A stretch of DNA of 64,000 nt from Serratia silvae (GTDB taxonomy: Bacteria > Pseudomonadota > Gammaproteobacteria > Enterobacterales > Enterobacteriaceae): NCBI RefSeq assembly GCF_023282985.1, contig NZ_JAGQDC010000022.1, positions 1-64,000 of the forward strand. Reading direction: 5' to 3'. How positions within the stretch are numbered: position 1 is the first letter of the stretch; each line of letters opens with the position of its first letter. Shown here one piece after another: positions 40,470-51,906 of this stretch. The notes below the pieces were generated by a model, which worked only from the letters and a program-made list of their open reading frames with translations, ran no database searches and had not been told where the DNA came from. Both the position numbers and the translations under genes were made by a program.

Positions 40470-41978
40470 TTAAAGATGCAAGGAGGCTAGCCGCAATATT
40501 TCATTTTGCGAGGTCTGTTTGGTATTCACAATGCCCGCAACCTGACCATTACTCATCACCAATATTCTGTCGGTAATTCCCAAAAGCTCCGGCATTTCGG
40601 AAGAGATTATAATGATCCCCTTGCCCTTCTTCGCCAACTCGGTCATTAACTGGTAAATTTCAAACTTTGCCCCCACGTCGATACCCCGCGTTGGCTCATC
40701 CATCATCAGGATTTCCGGCTGTGTCAGTAGCCAGCGGCCAATGATCACCTTTTGCTGATTACCGCCGGAAAGCGAACCGATATTGGTATGGTGGCCCGGC
40801 GTTTTCACCCGCATGGCATCGATCACCCATTGGGTGTCGCTTTTCATCCGGCTGTTATCCAGCAGGCCCATTTTGTTTTTGTATTGACGGATATTGGAGA
40901 TCAGCGAGTTAAAGCCAATATCCAGATAGGCATAAATACCGGTGGAACGACGCTCCTCCGTCACCAGGGCAAAACCGTGGTTGATGGCTTCGTTAGCACT
41001 GTTGTTATTGATATTTTTACCGTGCAGCTTGATGGTTCCGGCCACCTTCTCGCGGATGCCAAACAGGGTTTCCACAATGTCGGTGCGCTTGGCACCCACC
41101 AGCCCGGCAATGCCCAGGATCTCCCCCTGATGCAGATCGAAAGAGATATCGCGGATCGAAGGCTGGCGCAAAGAGGTCAGGCCTTTCACCTCTAAAATCA
41201 CCTCACCCGGGGTATTCTGACGATCGGGGAAACGCTGGCTCAGCGAACGCCCAACCATCATCGAGATAATCTTGTCCATATCCAGCCCTTCCAGCGGCTG
41301 GGTGGCAATCCATTGGCCGTCGCGCAGAATGGTAATCTCATCGCAAAGCTGGAAGATCTCTTCCATTTTGTGCGAGATATACACGATGCCGCAACCGCGC
41401 TCTTTCAGCTTACGGATAATGGTGAACAGATGATTAACCTCCTTCTCGGTCAGAGAAGACGTTGGCTCATCCATAATCACAATTTTGGCGTTATAGGAGA
41501 ATGCCTTGGCAATTTCGATCATCTGCATCTGGGATACCGAAAGCGTGCCAACTTTGGCGCGGGGATCGATATCGATATCCAGTTCGTCGAAAATTTCCTT
41601 GGTATCTTTGTACATCTTGTCCTGATCGACAAACAGCCCTTTGGTGGGGTAGCGCCCCAACCACATGTTGTCCATCACGGTACGTTGCAACACCAGGTTC
41701 AGTTCTTGATGAACCATCGAAACGCCCTGCTCCAGCGCTTCTTTGGAACTCTTGTAATCGACCTCCTGCCCCTGAAACAGAATACTGCCGGAGTCTTTTT
41801 TATAAATGCCAAACAGACACTTTAATAAGGTGGATTTTCCGGCGCCGTTCTCCCCCATTAATGCATGAATGGAGTTTGGACGTACGCGTAAATTCACATT
41901 GTCTAATGCCTTTACGCCGGGAAACGACTTACTGATATCCGTCATTTCCAGTAGCCACTCACGAGAGTTTTCGGCCAT
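40470..41978 (-). CDS. mglA: Galactose/methyl-galactoside ABC transporter ATPase
   Basis: This 502-residue protein has two ABC domains that power the Mgl importer. The first has Walker [18 protein letters not shown] near residue 40, [16 protein letters not shown] as its signature and [14 protein letters not shown] as Walker B. The second has a degenerate Walker A ([14 protein letters not shown]), but a good signature ([15 protein letters not shown]) and [15 protein letters not shown]. Such asymmetry is normal in sugar importers of this class. It matches E. coli MglA (506) nearly residue for residue. It lies 127 bp after mglB, across a strong hairpin. Confidence 0.96.
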   Translation of the reverse strand: MAENSREWLLEMTDISKSFPGVKALDNVNLRVRPNSIHALMGENGAGKSTLLKCLFGIYKKDSGSILFQGQEVDYKSSKEALEQGVSMVHQELNLVLQRTVMDNMWLGRYPTKGLFVDQDKMYKDTKEIFDELDIDIDPRAKVGTLSVSQMQMIEIAKAFSYNAKIVIMDEPTSSLTEKEVNHLFTIIRKLKERGCGIVYISHKMEEIFQLCDEITILRDGQWIATQPLEGLDMDKIISMMVGRSLSQRFPDRQNTPGEVILEVKGLTSLRQPSIRDISFDLHQGEILGIAGLVGAKRTDIVETLFGIREKVAGTIKLHGKNINNNSANEAINHGFALVTEERRSTGIYAYLDIGFNSLISNIRQYKNKMGLLDNSRMKSDTQWVIDAMRVKTPGHHTNIGSLSGGNQQKVIIGRWLLTQPEILMMDEPTRGIDVGAKFEIYQLMTELAKKGKGIIIISSEMPELLGITDRILVMSNGQVAGIVNTKQTSQNEILRLASLHL

Positions 41979-42062
41979 AAATAGTCCTGGCTAATTCTGG
42001 AACCAGCACTCTCCCAAGCTGGCTTACAGCAGTGGAGAATTAACGGGTTCTTCTAATAAGTT

Positions 42063-42086
42063 CCCCCACAGAGAAAACAGTGGGGG
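42063..42086 (-). terminator. Hairpin between mglB and mglA
   Basis: CCCCCAC (42063-42069) and GTGGGGG (42080-42086) form a perfect 7-bp stem with a 10-base loop just after the mglB stop. With no T-run it is more likely a partial terminator or mRNA-stabilising stem, keeping mglB product in excess over MglA and MglC, as is common for periplasmic binding proteins. Confidence 0.6.
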
Positions 42087-42105
42087 CATCTCCATCTATC
42101 TCGAT

Positions 42106-43098
42106 TTATTTCACAAACTGAGACAGGTTATCTTTATCTACGCCCACGTAAGGAATACGCACGATTTTATCGACGATCTTCCATTGGGTGCCGTCAGCGG
42201 CAGGTTTGCCCGCGGCCAGGTTCTTCGCCAGATCGAAGGTCGCCTTCGCCTGATTGTCGGCATCGTTCAGCACGGTACCGGCCATCGCCCCGGATTTCAC
42301 CAACGCCAGTGCTTCTGGCAGGGCATCGACACCAAATACCGGAATGCTGCTCTTGTTGTGAGCTTTCAGGGCTTCAACCGCCCCCATGGCCATGGCGTCG
42401 TTGTTGGCGATGACCACTTCGATTTTGTTGGCGTTAGGGCCAGACAGCCAGGCGTCCATCTTGTCTTTAGCCTGAGCGGTATCCCACATCGCGGTGTCCA
42501 TCTGCAGTTGCTGAGTCTTGTCGCCTTTTTCGTTCAGCGTTTTGATCACGTAGGTGGTACGCGCTTCTGCATCCGGGTGGCCCGGCTCGCCTTTCAACAG
42601 CACATATTGGATCTGGCCGTCTTTGTTCAGATCCCAGGCTGGGTTGGCTTTCCAGTGTTTGGCAATCAGTTCACCCTGGATCACGCCAGACTCTTTAGAG
42701 TCGGTACCGACGTAATAGGCTTTGTCGTAGCTATCCAACGCCTTGCGAGAAGGTTCTTTGTTGTAGAACACCACCGGGATATCATTGGCACGCGCTTTGT
42801 CAATCACCACCGGAGCGGCGGCCGGATCCACCAGGTTGATCGCCAGCGCTTTTACGCCTTTGGCAATCAGTACGTCGATCTGGTCATTCTGCTTGGACTG
42901 GTCATTCTGTGAGTCATTCATCAGCAGCGTAACATCCGGAGAAGCCTTGGCATCTTTCTCGATCGCCTTACGCACCACCGACATAAAGTTGTCGTCATAT
43001 TTGTAAATCGTGACGCCAATACGGGTATCTGCATGCGCAGCAGCGCCAAACATCATGCTTGTGGCCAGCGCGGCCAGGGTGAAAACCTTCTTATTCAT
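42106..43098 (-). CDS. mglB: D-galactose/D-glucose periplasmic binding protein
   Basis: This 330-residue binding protein captures galactose, glucose and methyl-galactosides and also signals to the Trg chemoreceptor in E. coli. The signal peptide ([21 protein letters not shown]) is cleaved near residue 23. The mature chain starts [20 protein letters not shown]. The calcium loop [13 protein letters not shown] near residue 155 and the sugar-binding VEVVIANND-type region ([20 protein letters not shown]) are present. The length is two residues shorter than in E. coli. It is the first gene of mglBAC, with a CRP site and a Gal operator upstream. Confidence 0.96.
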   Translation of the reverse strand: MNKKVFTLAALATSMMFGAAAHADTRIGVTIYKYDDNFMSVVRKAIEKDAKASPDVTLLMNDSQNDQSKQNDQIDVLIAKGVKALAINLVDPAAAPVVIDKARANDIPVVFYNKEPSRKALDSYDKAYYVGTDSKESGVIQGELIAKHWKANPAWDLNKDGQIQYVLLKGEPGHPDAEARTTYVIKTLNEKGDKTQQLQMDTAMWDTAQAKDKMDAWLSGPNANKIEVVIANNDAMAMGAVEALKAHNKSSIPVFGVDALPEALALVKSGAMAGTVLNDADNQAKATFDLAKNLAAGKPAADGTQWKIVDKIVRIPYVGVDKDNLSQFVK

Positions 43099-43309
43099 TG
43101 TCTGTCTCCGGTTTGTAGAGGGTCGTACTCGGTATTAAGCCTTTAGCCACAATGCACACAGTTGGGCCTGGCAGTTTCAAATGAATTCCTGTCATCCGTG
43201 TTGCTTGTTATTCCTGTGATGCTGTGTCAGCGCCAGATTAAAAGCTTGGCTGGCAAGAGCCTTTGCGCTGGAAAACGACTAGAGCATAGACGGCACCATG
43301 TTAATAATC

Positions 43310-43325
43310 TGTGAATTTTCTCACA
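43310..43325 (-). promoter_or_regulatory. CRP-binding site of mglB
   Basis: TGTGAATTTTCTCACA is a perfect CRP consensus (TGTGA-6-TCACA). It lies about 210 bp upstream of mglB and just beyond the galS stop, the same arrangement as in E. coli, where cAMP-CRP activates mgl. Confidence 0.85.
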
Positions 43326-43327
43326 GA

Positions 43328-43343
43328 TTGAAAACGGTTACAC
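43328..43343 (-). promoter_or_regulatory. GalR/GalS operator upstream of mglB
   Basis: On the minus strand GTGTAACCGTTTTCAA matches the galactose operator (GTGnAAnCGnTTnCAC) at most positions. It begins two bases beyond the CRP site, so repressor and activator can compete. The repressor gene galS lies next to it. Confidence 0.75.
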
Positions 43344-43355
43344 ACCAATAAATGT

Positions 43356-44393
43356 TCAGAGAGTGACCGAAGCCTCACTTTGCCACGGCGCAACGGAGTG
43401 GCGACGCACCAGCGTCGGCATGAACAGATGTGAAGCCTGAGGCTCGAGCTGCCCGGCAGCGCCCTTCAGCGCCAGCTCGGTAGCCAGGGTGGCCATTGAA
43501 ACAATCGGGTAACGGATGGTGGTCAGCTTGGGGCTGGTATAGCGGGCAATGGGGATATCATCAAACCCCACCAGCGAGAAGTGCTGCGGCACCGTGATAC
43601 CGTTTTCTTTCAGCACCGCCATCGCACCGGCTGCCATGGCGTCGTTATAGGCAAACACGGCGCTCAGATGCAGGTTGCGGCCCAGTAGTTCAACCATCGC
43701 CGCTTCACCGCCTTGCAGGTCCGGTGAACCGTAGGCCCGCCAGCTCTCCGGCGGGGAAAAGCCTGCCACAGCCATCGCCTGGCTATAGCCTTTCTGACGC
43801 AGCGGGCCATCTTCGATGAGGTGATCGGAGCCCAGATAACCGATCCGCTGATGCCCTTGCGAGAGCAACAAACGCATGGCAACTTCTGCGCCAAACACGT
43901 TGTTCAGGCCAACGCAGCGGTGCTCATAGCCTGTTACAATTCTGTTAATTAATACCATGCCCGGCACCTGATCCATGAAGGCGATCAGTTCCGCATCGCA
44001 TAATGCTTTTGCATGAACAATCAAGGCATTGCAGCGTTGACGGATCAATACCTCGATCGCATGACGCTCTTTGTCTGCCTGATGGTAACTGTTGCCGATC
44101 AGCAGGTATTTGTGGTTTTGCTGCGCCACCGTATCTACCGCTTTCACTAACGCGCCGAAGAACGGGTCGGAGACATCCATCACCACCACGCCAAGCGTAT
44201 CACTGCTCTGAGTAGCCAATGCCTGAGCGTTGGCGTTTGGCCGATAACCCAGTTCCGCCACCGCCTTCAGCACCTGTTCGCGGGTCTCTTTGCTGGTCAG
44301 GGCACTGTTGTTCAGCACTCGCGAGACAGTGGCGACGGACACACCCGCACGCTTCGCCACATCGCGAATGGTGGTTGAATGCACAGAATTCAT
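43356..44393 (-). CDS. galS: GalS, galactose isorepressor of the LacI family
   Basis: This 345-residue transcription repressor of mgl and gal genes releases DNA on binding galactose. The N-terminal helix-turn-helix reads [20 protein letters not shown] with the hinge region behind it. The sugar-binding core shows [20 protein letters not shown] near residue 62 and [20 protein letters not shown] near 275. The length matches E. coli GalS (346). It lies upstream of mglB, codirectional, and has its own Gal-like operator at 44478-44493, suggesting autoregulation. GalR is the close alternative, but the position next to mglB points to GalS. Confidence 0.92.
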   Translation of the reverse strand: MNSVHSTTIRDVAKRAGVSVATVSRVLNNSALTSKETREQVLKAVAELGYRPNANAQALATQSSDTLGVVVMDVSDPFFGALVKAVDTVAQQNHKYLLIGNSYHQADKERHAIEVLIRQRCNALIVHAKALCDAELIAFMDQVPGMVLINRIVTGYEHRCVGLNNVFGAEVAMRLLLSQGHQRIGYLGSDHLIEDGPLRQKGYSQAMAVAGFSPPESWRAYGSPDLQGGEAAMVELLGRNLHLSAVFAYNDAMAAGAMAVLKENGITVPQHFSLVGFDDIPIARYTSPKLTTIRYPIVSMATLATELALKGAAGQLEPQASHLFMPTLVRRHSVAPWQSEASVTL

Positions 44394-44477
44394 GAAACGT
44401 CCTGAGGTCGACAGAGTTGACAGTGGGGCTATCCTACCCCGTTTGTCATCCTCCTCAGCGTGAATTCCGTCACAGGA

Positions 44478-44493
44478 AAGAAAACGTTTACAT
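44478..44493 (-). promoter_or_regulatory. Galactose-type operator upstream of galS
   Basis: On the minus strand ATGTAAACGTTTTCTT fits the Gal operator core (GTAAACGNTTNC) well and lies about 85 bp upstream of the galS start, between yeiB and galS. It fits autoregulation as in E. coli. Confidence 0.65.
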
Positions 44494-44522
44494 ACAATTT
44501 TTTAACCTACCTGCTCCAGATC

Positions 44523-45704
44523 TTATTTTGTCGGCTGACGTACACTTTCCCCCGCTGCAAGGGAAGTCAGTTTGCGCCACAGCCATTCCATAGGGCCTTG
44601 TGCGAAGTAGGTCAGCCACAGCGTGGAAAACAGCAGGTTAACCAGCCACACCAGGGGAATGACCGCCAATAGCTGCAAACGGTCGAGCTGTTGATAGAGG
44701 CCAAAACGGTAGAACAACGTGGTGCAGATCAGGGTTTGTAGCAGGTAATTGCTTAGCGCCATCCGCCCAACCTGGGTTAACCAGTGGCTGATACGCAGGC
44801 GGGAAAGCGTTGGCCAAAAACCGTAGACCAGAGCCAGATAACCAATAGCCTGCAACGGCGAACCCAACTCACGCGGCACCTGCAGCAGAAAACCGCTCCA
44901 GCGATAATCCCAATTCAACTGCCACTGTAGCAGCACACCGGGCAACTGGATCAGCAATGAAAGCGGTATCAACCAAGCAACCTGCCGGCGGTAATAAGCG
45001 GGTGAGTAACTGTTACGCAGCCAACCGCTGCGCATCATGCCTGCACCAAACAGCATCAGCCCGGCCAGTTGCCAGCCATACTGCGCACCTATGGCTATCA
45101 GGCTGGAAGAGAGCAGATCCAGGCGGCTGCGCCAGGCTTCTGGCCCGCCTTGCAACTTCCAGAACTTCTCATACTGCAATTCGGCCACGCTCGGCTGCCA
45201 GAAGCTGCCCGGCTCACCGTGAGAGATAAACCCTAGCAGCAGCAATACCGCCACGCCGATCAAATACAGCACCGCACCGGTTTTTAACAGGGTGAAGGTA
45301 TTCTGTGCGTCACGGATCATGCGCCAGCACACCAGGCCGATCAGCCCGTAGGCCAGCAGAATATCCCCATCCCACAAGAAAATGGCGTGCCCCAGGCCAA
45401 ACAGGACCAACCAGGATAACCGGGCGCGGATCCAGACTTTGCCCCGCCGTAGCAGCAGTTGCAGCCCGGCCCCAAACAGCAGCGCGAACATGGCCAGGAA
45501 CTTGACCTGAGCGAACAGATCCAACAGTGCCCAGGTCCAGACATCACGTGTGGAGGGCATACCCAGATAGGCAGGGTTAAGGTAGGCGGCTTTCGGCAAG
45601 CCAAATGCGCTGATATTGAGCAACAGAATGCCAAGGATGGCGATACCGCGTACGCAGTCCAGCGTAGCAATGCGGGGTAGCGATGTAGTTGGATTAGCGT
45701 TCAT
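44523..45704 (-). CDS. yeiB: YeiB, DUF418-family membrane protein
   Basis: This 393-residue polytopic inner-membrane protein matches E. coli YeiB (385 residues) closely: CVRGIAILGILLLNISAFGL and PKAAYLNPAYL at the N-terminus, FALLFGAGLQLLLRRGK near residue 85, FLWDGDILLAYGLIGLVCW, and LQTLICTTLFYRFGLYQQL near the end. About ten membrane segments are visible. It has a DUF418 C-terminal domain; function is not established, and some relatives are acyltransferase-like. I chose the ATG at 45704 (GGGAC upstream), 34 bp after the folE stop, because the extra 20 upstream residues lie outside the family. folE-yeiB is the E. coli order. Confidence 0.9.
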   Translation of the reverse strand: MNANPTTSLPRIATLDCVRGIAILGILLLNISAFGLPKAAYLNPAYLGMPSTRDVWTWALLDLFAQVKFLAMFALLFGAGLQLLLRRGKVWIRARLSWLVLFGLGHAIFLWDGDILLAYGLIGLVCWRMIRDAQNTFTLLKTGAVLYLIGVAVLLLLGFISHGEPGSFWQPSVAELQYEKFWKLQGGPEAWRSRLDLLSSSLIAIGAQYGWQLAGLMLFGAGMMRSGWLRNSYSPAYYRRQVAWLIPLSLLIQLPGVLLQWQLNWDYRWSGFLLQVPRELGSPLQAIGYLALVYGFWPTLSRLRISHWLTQVGRMALSNYLLQTLICTTLFYRFGLYQQLDRLQLLAVIPLVWLVNLLFSTLWLTYFAQGPMEWLWRKLTSLAAGESVRQPTK

Positions 45705-45738
45705 TTTGTCCCGCAGTGGTTCAAGCCCCCTGCAGCTA

Positions 45739-46404
45739 TCAACCGTGATGGTGACGCACCGCACGCAGGAATTCCTGGCGCGTATTCTGGCTGGATTTGA
45801 ACAGTCCGCCTAGCGATGTGGTGGTAGTGGCGCTGGTAGCGTCACGAATGCCACGAGCCTTGACGCAGTAATGCACCGCATCGATCGATACCGCCACGTT
45901 GTTGGTGCCTAACAGCGTTTGCAACGCCACCAGGATCTGCTGAGTCAGCCGCTCCTGTACCTGTGGGCGGCGAGCAAAGAACTGCACGATGCGGTTGATT
46001 TTCGACAGGCCTATCACCGAGTCTTTAGGAATATACGCCACGGTGGCTTTACCATCGATGGTGACAAAGTGATGTTCGCAGGTGCTGGTCAAGGTGATAT
46101 CACGCACCGTCACCATTTCGTCCACTTTCATCTTGTTTTCGATGACGGTGATCTTCGGGAAGTTGGCGTAATCCAGGCCGGAGAAGATCTCATCGACATA
46201 CATTTTCGCAATACGGTGTGGCGTTTCTGCCAGGCTGTCGTCGGACAGATCGAGGTTCAACAGCTGCATGATTTCCGTCATGTGCTCTTTGATACGGCGC
46301 TTGCGCGTCTCGCGATCCAACACTTCCCCACATAACGGGGTTTCCAGGCCGCGCGCTTCAAGCGCCGCGTGCACCAGTGCAGCTTCATTACTTAACGATG
46401 TCAT
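45739..46404 (-). CDS. folE: GTP cyclohydrolase I
   Basis: This 221-residue enzyme converts GTP to dihydroneopterin triphosphate, the first step of folate synthesis. The zinc and substrate motifs are visible: [20 protein letters not shown] near residue 108, with a zinc Cys and His, [20 protein letters not shown] near 140, and [13 protein letters not shown] near 178 with the second zinc Cys. The length matches E. coli FolE (222). It is upstream of yeiB and probably cotranscribed with it. The 290 bp between folE and the MFS gene show no other gene. Confidence 0.96.
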   Translation of the reverse strand: MTSLSNEAALVHAALEARGLETPLCGEVLDRETRKRRIKEHMTEIMQLLNLDLSDDSLAETPHRIAKMYVDEIFSGLDYANFPKITVIENKMKVDEMVTVRDITLTSTCEHHFVTIDGKATVAYIPKDSVIGLSKINRIVQFFARRPQVQERLTQQILVALQTLLGTNNVAVSIDAVHYCVKARGIRDATSATTTTSLGGLFKSSQNTRQEFLRAVRHHHG

Positions 46405-46694
46405 GGCGATGTGTCTCCAGCAGGCAGCCCCAATGCATGCTATGCCGATAAATAGCAGATTGGCGGTTTCTCATTCTTATTTACCCTGTTCTTCCAAGCT
46501 GCGACTCGAAATTTATGGGCTATATAGCAGCCAGGTTCACCGTTTATAACGTGAACCCGATCAATATTTTCACCCACTCTAGATGAGAGTGAGACGTTTA
46601 TCCAGTGATTGTGTTTCATCCTGGTATGAAAAATCCGCATCCAGCCCGTAGCAGGCTGGCTCCGGCTATTCCACATTTTTTGTGCGTATTTTAC

Positions 46695-47852
46695 TCAAGA
46701 TAACGTTGGCTTGCTGGCCGTAGCCCGCGCCGTGGTATTGATCACCAGCACACCGGCGATCAGCAGCCCCAGCACCGCCACATACAACGCTGGCTCCAAG
46801 CGATGCGTCAGCGCCGTTGAAACCGCCGAAAGCATCGGGCCAACCAACTGGCCTATGGCATAACCCGTGGTCAACAGTCCCGCCATATAACGTGCGTGAT
46901 TCGGAGCCAACTCCCTACCGTGCTGGATAGATAGCTGTACCACGCTGAGGAACCCACCGCCGGTTAGCATGGCCCCTAATGCCAGACCGGTAACGCCCGG
47001 CACCACTTCGGCACAAAGTACGCCCAGTGCCTGTACCCACAGAGTGATTGCCAAACGGGTCTGGGTAGTGAGCCGATGGCGGGTTGCTATACCGATGATA
47101 ATCCCCAACACCGCCGCACCGCCAAAAATCGGCCAGACAAACTGGGCAAACAGGCTGTCAGGGAAACGGGCCGCCGCCATCTGTGACAGAAAGGTCGCAG
47201 GCAGGATATAGCCAAAACCCGCGAGGCTATAACTCCACACCAGGCGCTTTAATGCCGGGGTGAGCACCAGCGGCTCAGGCTTCACATCGGGACGATGCAG
47301 TTCCCCTACCCTTGGCAAATTAATGCTGATCGCGGCAATTAACACCAACGCCAATGCGCCATACACCAGCCAGGCCTGCGAAGCGCTCAAGCCCCAACTG
47401 TTGATCGCTACCGCCAGCATGCCGCTGATAAAAATCCCGGCCCCAGGCCCGGCAAAGACCGCAGCACTCAACGCGGGACGGCCATAATGCGCCAACCGCT
47501 CGTTAGTCCAGGCCGCCACCAGCACCATCGACCAACCGCTGGCCCAGCCAATCGCAAAGCGCACTGCACCGTGCAGCCACTCCCCCGACACCAAGGCAGA
47601 GACCAGCGTCAGCGCTACCGCTCCCCACACGCCAAGCCACAGGCGGCGCTCCACATGGCGGCTGGCACGCATCGCATCATAGGCACCGCACAGGTAGCCC
47701 AGGTAGTTCAACGCCGCCACCAGCCCGGCCCCGGTCAGGGTGAACTGGTGCTCAGCAATCATCAACGGCACCTGCGGAGTAAAGGCAAACCGGCCAATCC
47801 CCATCGCCACGATCAAAGCAATAAAACCACTCAAGGCTATTTTTAGCGCCAT
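46695..47852 (-). CDS. YbfB/YjiJ-family MFS transporter
   Basis: This 385-residue protein has about twelve membrane segments and belongs to the YbfB/YjiJ group of the major facilitator superfamily. The N-terminus reads IGRFAFTPQVPLMI, where R-F-A-[FY]-T-P is the hallmark of that group. ALNYLGYLCGAYDAM and the block GWASGWSMVLVAAWTNERLA follow. The substrate is unknown. It is divergent from a LysR regulator gene 105 bp away, so the regulator probably controls it. I prefer the ATG at 47852; an in-frame TTG four codons upstream is possible. Confidence 0.8.
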   Translation of the reverse strand: MALKIALSGFIALIVAMGIGRFAFTPQVPLMIAEHQFTLTGAGLVAALNYLGYLCGAYDAMRASRHVERRLWLGVWGAVALTLVSALVSGEWLHGAVRFAIGWASGWSMVLVAAWTNERLAHYGRPALSAAVFAGPGAGIFISGMLAVAINSWGLSASQAWLVYGALALVLIAAISINLPRVGELHRPDVKPEPLVLTPALKRLVWSYSLAGFGYILPATFLSQMAAARFPDSLFAQFVWPIFGGAAVLGIIIGIATRHRLTTQTRLAITLWVQALGVLCAEVVPGVTGLALGAMLTGGGFLSVVQLSIQHGRELAPNHARYMAGLLTTGYAIGQLVGPMLSAVSTALTHRLEPALYVAVLGLLIAGVLVINTTARATASKPTLS

Positions 47853-47957
47853 CGCTGTATCCAACCTGTTAAAAGAAAGTTGCGGCTAGCATGCCGCAGT
47901 ATTACACTCACAAAAACTGAATAATACTCATCAAGTTCATCACGAAAAGAGAAAGTT

Positions 47958-48860
47958 ATGGATCTCACCCAACTGCGCATGTTCTGTTGCGTGGCCGAAA
48001 CCGGCTCCGTCGCCCGTGCCGCCGAGCAATTGCACCGTGTGCCGTCAAACTTGACCACGCGCCTGCGTCAGCTCGAGCAGGAACTGGGCACCGATCTGTT
48101 TATCCGTGAAAAGCAGCGCCTGCGCCTCTCGCCGATGGGCCATAATTTTCTCTGCTACGCCCACCGCATTCTGGCGCTGAGTGAAGAAGCCATGAGCATC
48201 ACCCATACCGGGGAACCGGCCGGTAACTTTGCGCTTGGCTCGATGGAAAGCACCGCCGCCACCCGGCTACCTACCTTGCTGGCCGCTTACCATCAGCGAT
48301 TCCCGCAGGTTTCCCTTTCGCTGGCGACTGGCACCTCCGGGGAAATCATTGAGCGTGTACGCGCAGGAACCCTGGCCGCTGCACTGGTCGATGGCCCGTT
48401 GCAGCATGATGAACTGAACGGCTGTGTCGCTTTCCCCGAACGCATGGTGGTGATCACCTGCCTGGATCATCCGCCTATCCACAGCGCCTTGGATGTCAAA
48501 GGGGAAACCCTGTTTGCCTTCCGCGCCAGTTGCTCTTATCGCCTGCGCCTGGAGTCCTGGTTCAAGCGTGACGGTTCATTGCCAGGTACTATCATGGAGA
48601 TCCAGTCTTATCACTCCATGCTGGCCTGCGTGGCCAGCGGTGCCGGGTTGGCGATGATCCCGTATTCGGTGCTCAACCTGCTGCCCGGCTACAAACGGGT
48701 CAAAGTTCATTCACTCCCTGCCGACATTGCCGAAACGGCTACCTGGCTGTTATGGCGGCGTGATGCGTTTGGGCCAAACGTCCGCACGTTAAAACAACTG
48801 ATTATAGAACAGGCTGAAAGTTCAGAGGTAGATGCCGAGTCCATCCTCCTGACAGAGTAG
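47958..48860 (+). CDS. LysR-family transcriptional regulator
   Basis: This 300-residue regulator has the standard N-terminal winged helix-turn-helix (MDLTQLRMFCCVAETGSVAR with AAEQLHRVPSNLTTRLRQLE, residues 1-60) and a C-terminal effector-binding domain (FALGSMESTAATRLPTLLAA near residue 95). It resembles regulators of transporters rather than any named one. It is divergent from the YbfB-type MFS gene and upstream of frmA in the same direction, with a 20-bp palindrome between. It could act on either side; divergent control is the more usual arrangement. The effector is unknown. Confidence 0.85.
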   Translation: MDLTQLRMFCCVAETGSVARAAEQLHRVPSNLTTRLRQLEQELGTDLFIREKQRLRLSPMGHNFLCYAHRILALSEEAMSITHTGEPAGNFALGSMESTAATRLPTLLAAYHQRFPQVSLSLATGTSGEIIERVRAGTLAAALVDGPLQHDELNGCVAFPERMVVITCLDHPPIHSALDVKGETLFAFRASCSYRLRLESWFKRDGSLPGTIMEIQSYHSMLACVASGAGLAMIPYSVLNLLPGYKRVKVHSLPADIAETATWLLWRRDAFGPNVRTLKQLIIEQAESSEVDAESILLTE

Positions 48861-48925
48861 GGGCGCCGCACGCTGCGCCCGTCTAGCCGCAAGTGCTGCC
48901 CATTCAGATATCAATGAATTAATTC

Positions 48926-48945
48926 GGGTCGAACATGTTCGACCC
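48926..48945 (+). promoter_or_regulatory. 20-bp perfect palindrome upstream of frmA
   Basis: GGGTCGAACATGTTCGACCC reads identically on both strands and lies 27 bp upstream of the frmA start. The perfect twofold symmetry suggests a protein-binding operator for a dimeric regulator of formaldehyde detoxification, or a leader hairpin. No frmR gene is adjacent. No T-run follows, so it is unlikely to be a simple terminator of the LysR gene. Confidence 0.5.
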
Positions 48946-48963
48946 CCTAAAAGTAACGATTAG

Positions 48964-50097
<1,134 letters not shown>

Positions 50098-50112
50098 GCC
50101 AGGAGGCAGAGG

Positions 50113-50955
50113 ATGACGATGTCATTAGAACTTCTCGAAGAGCACCGCATGTTCGGTGGTTGGCAACAACGTTACCGCCACGCGGCGCAGAGCCTGAATT
50201 GCAACATGACGTTCAGTATCTATCTGCCGCCACCACGCGATGATAACCCGCCGTCGGTGCTGTACTGGCTCTCCGGGCTGACCTGCAATGATGAAAACTT
50301 CACGTTGAAGGCCGGTGCCCAACGCGTTGCCGCCGAACTGGGGCTGGTGCTGGTGATGGCAGATACCAGCCCGCGCGGTGATGAAGTGCCGAATGATGAA
50401 GGTTACGATCTGGGCCAGGGGGCGGGGTTCTACCTCAACGCCACTCAGGCTCCTTGGGATCAACACTTTCGCATGTATGACTACATCAGCGATGAGCTGC
50501 CGGCGCTGATTAAGCAGCATTTCAGCGTCAGCGATCAGCAATCCATTGCGGGCCATTCGATGGGCGGCCACGGTGCGTTAATGATGGCGTTGCGTAACCC
50601 ACAGCGTTTTCGTTCGGCGTCGGCCTTTGCACCGATCGTCAACCCTTGCCAGGTGCCTTGGGGCCGTAAAGCCTTTGCGGCCTATCTGGGGGATGACGAA
50701 ACGCAGTGGCTGCAATATGACAGTTGTCATTTGCTGGCCAGCGGGGCGGAGCCGCTGCCGATGTTGATCGATCAGGGAGATGGGGATCAGTTTCTGGCAG
50801 ATCAGCTGCAACCGGCCAAGCTGGCGGAGTTAGCACGCCAGCGCGACTGGCCGTTAACCCTGCGCATTCAGCCGGGTTACGACCACAGCTACTTCACCAT
50901 CGCTACCTTTATCGACGATCATCTGCGTTTTCATGCCGAGCATCTGTTCCGCTGA
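50113..50955 (+). CDS. fghA: S-formylglutathione hydrolase
   Basis: This 280-residue esterase hydrolyses S-formylglutathione to formate and glutathione, completing formaldehyde detoxification. The alpha/beta-hydrolase elbow is [15 protein letters not shown] (nucleophile Ser near residue 149), with the acid in [16 protein letters not shown] and the His in [10 protein letters not shown] near residue 258. [13 protein letters not shown] near residue 55 is family-typical. It has an excellent ribosome site (AGGAGG) and sits 15 bp after frmA, so the two form an operon. E. coli has two such enzymes, FrmB and YeiG; which is closer cannot be told here. Confidence 0.93.
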   Translation: MTMSLELLEEHRMFGGWQQRYRHAAQSLNCNMTFSIYLPPPRDDNPPSVLYWLSGLTCNDENFTLKAGAQRVAAELGLVLVMADTSPRGDEVPNDEGYDLGQGAGFYLNATQAPWDQHFRMYDYISDELPALIKQHFSVSDQQSIAGHSMGGHGALMMALRNPQRFRSASAFAPIVNPCQVPWGRKAFAAYLGDDETQWLQYDSCHLLASGAEPLPMLIDQGDGDQFLADQLQPAKLAELARQRDWPLTLRIQPGYDHSYFTIATFIDDHLRFHAEHLFR

Positions 50956-50962
50956 TTGATTT

Positions 50963-50989
50963 GCCCCCTCTCCTTTTGAGGAGAGGGGC
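50963..50989. repeat. CT-rich palindrome between fghA and gsiD
   Basis: GCCCCCTCTCC (50963-50973) pairs with GGAGAGGGGC (50980-50989), closing over a short T-rich loop between convergent genes. The arm overlaps the first base of the gsiD stop codon. It is nearly identical to the palindrome at 28152-28180 and probably acts as a bidirectional terminator. Confidence 0.6.
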
Positions 50990-51897
50990 TACCCTTTCAG
51001 CTTCGGATCTAACGCATCACGTAACCCATCGCCTAACAGATTAAACGCCAGCACGGTGAAGAAGATTGCCAGACTGGGGAAGATCGCCACATGTGGGGCA
51101 ATCACCATATCCGCCCGCGCTTCATTAAGCATCGCTCCCCATTCAGGGGTCGGCGGTTGCGCTCCCAATCCCAAGAACGACAGGCTGGCAGCGGTAATGA
51201 TTGAAGTCCCGATACGCATGGTGAAATAAACCACGATCGACGAGATTGTGCCCGGCAAAATATGCCGCAGGATGATGGTCCAGTCCGAAGCGCCGATGCT
51301 ACGCGCTGATTCAATGTAGGTCTGATGTTTCAGCACCAAAGTGTTGCCACGCACCAGGCGCGCAAACGCCGGAATGCTGAAGATAGCCACGGCGACAATC
51401 ACGTTGGCCATGCCGCTGCCCATGATCGCTACCACGCCAATCGCCAGCAGGATGCCGGGGAAGGCAAACAGCACGTCACTGATGCGCATCACGATGCGAT
51501 CCCACCAACCTTCGTAATAGCCCGCCAGCAAACCGAGCACCGTACCGATCACACTGCCAACCAACACCGAAAATACCCCGGCGGCCAAAGAAATCCGCGC
51601 CCCCATCAGTATACGGCTAAAAATATCCCGCCCCAGTGAATCCACCCCGAGCCAGTGCACCAGCGAAGGTCCTTCATTAAGCCGATCGTAATCAAAGAAG
51701 TTTTCCGCATCATAAGGCACCAGATGCGGGGCCAGCAGCGCAGCGACCACCAGCAGCAACACAAACACGCCGGCCACCATCGCGACCTGCTGGCGACGAA
51801 AACGCCGCCAGAACTCATGCCAAGGCGTACGCACCGCGTTGGGGTTAATCACCGGCATTGCCTTGAGCGCGGCATTACGCCGCCAATACTTCATCAT
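50989..51897 (-). CDS. gsiD: Glutathione ABC transporter permease GsiD
   Basis: This 302-residue inner-membrane permease of the oligopeptide (DppC/OppC) type has an N-terminal segment ([20 protein letters not shown]) and six predicted membrane helices in total. The ATPase-contact EAA-type loop reads [20 protein letters not shown] near residue 200. It pairs with GsiC to import glutathione with GsiA and GsiB. It lies 9 bp downstream of gsiC and ends the iaaA-gsiABCD operon. Gene order and sequence support the glutathione assignment over generic peptide import. Confidence 0.93.
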   Translation of the reverse strand: MMKYWRRNAALKAMPVINPNAVRTPWHEFWRRFRRQQVAMVAGVFVLLLVVAALLAPHLVPYDAENFFDYDRLNEGPSLVHWLGVDSLGRDIFSRILMGARISLAAGVFSVLVGSVIGTVLGLLAGYYEGWWDRIVMRISDVLFAFPGILLAIGVVAIMGSGMANVIVAVAIFSIPAFARLVRGNTLVLKHQTYIESARSIGASDWTIILRHILPGTISSIVVYFTMRIGTSIITAASLSFLGLGAQPPTPEWGAMLNEARADMVIAPHVAIFPSLAIFFTVLAFNLLGDGLRDALDPKLKG

Positions 51898-51906
51898 ACG
51901 GCCTGC

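Noticed and set aside
42184-42912. 242-codon plus-strand open frame opposite mglB
   Set aside because: Antisense shadow of a conserved gene with no motif of its own.
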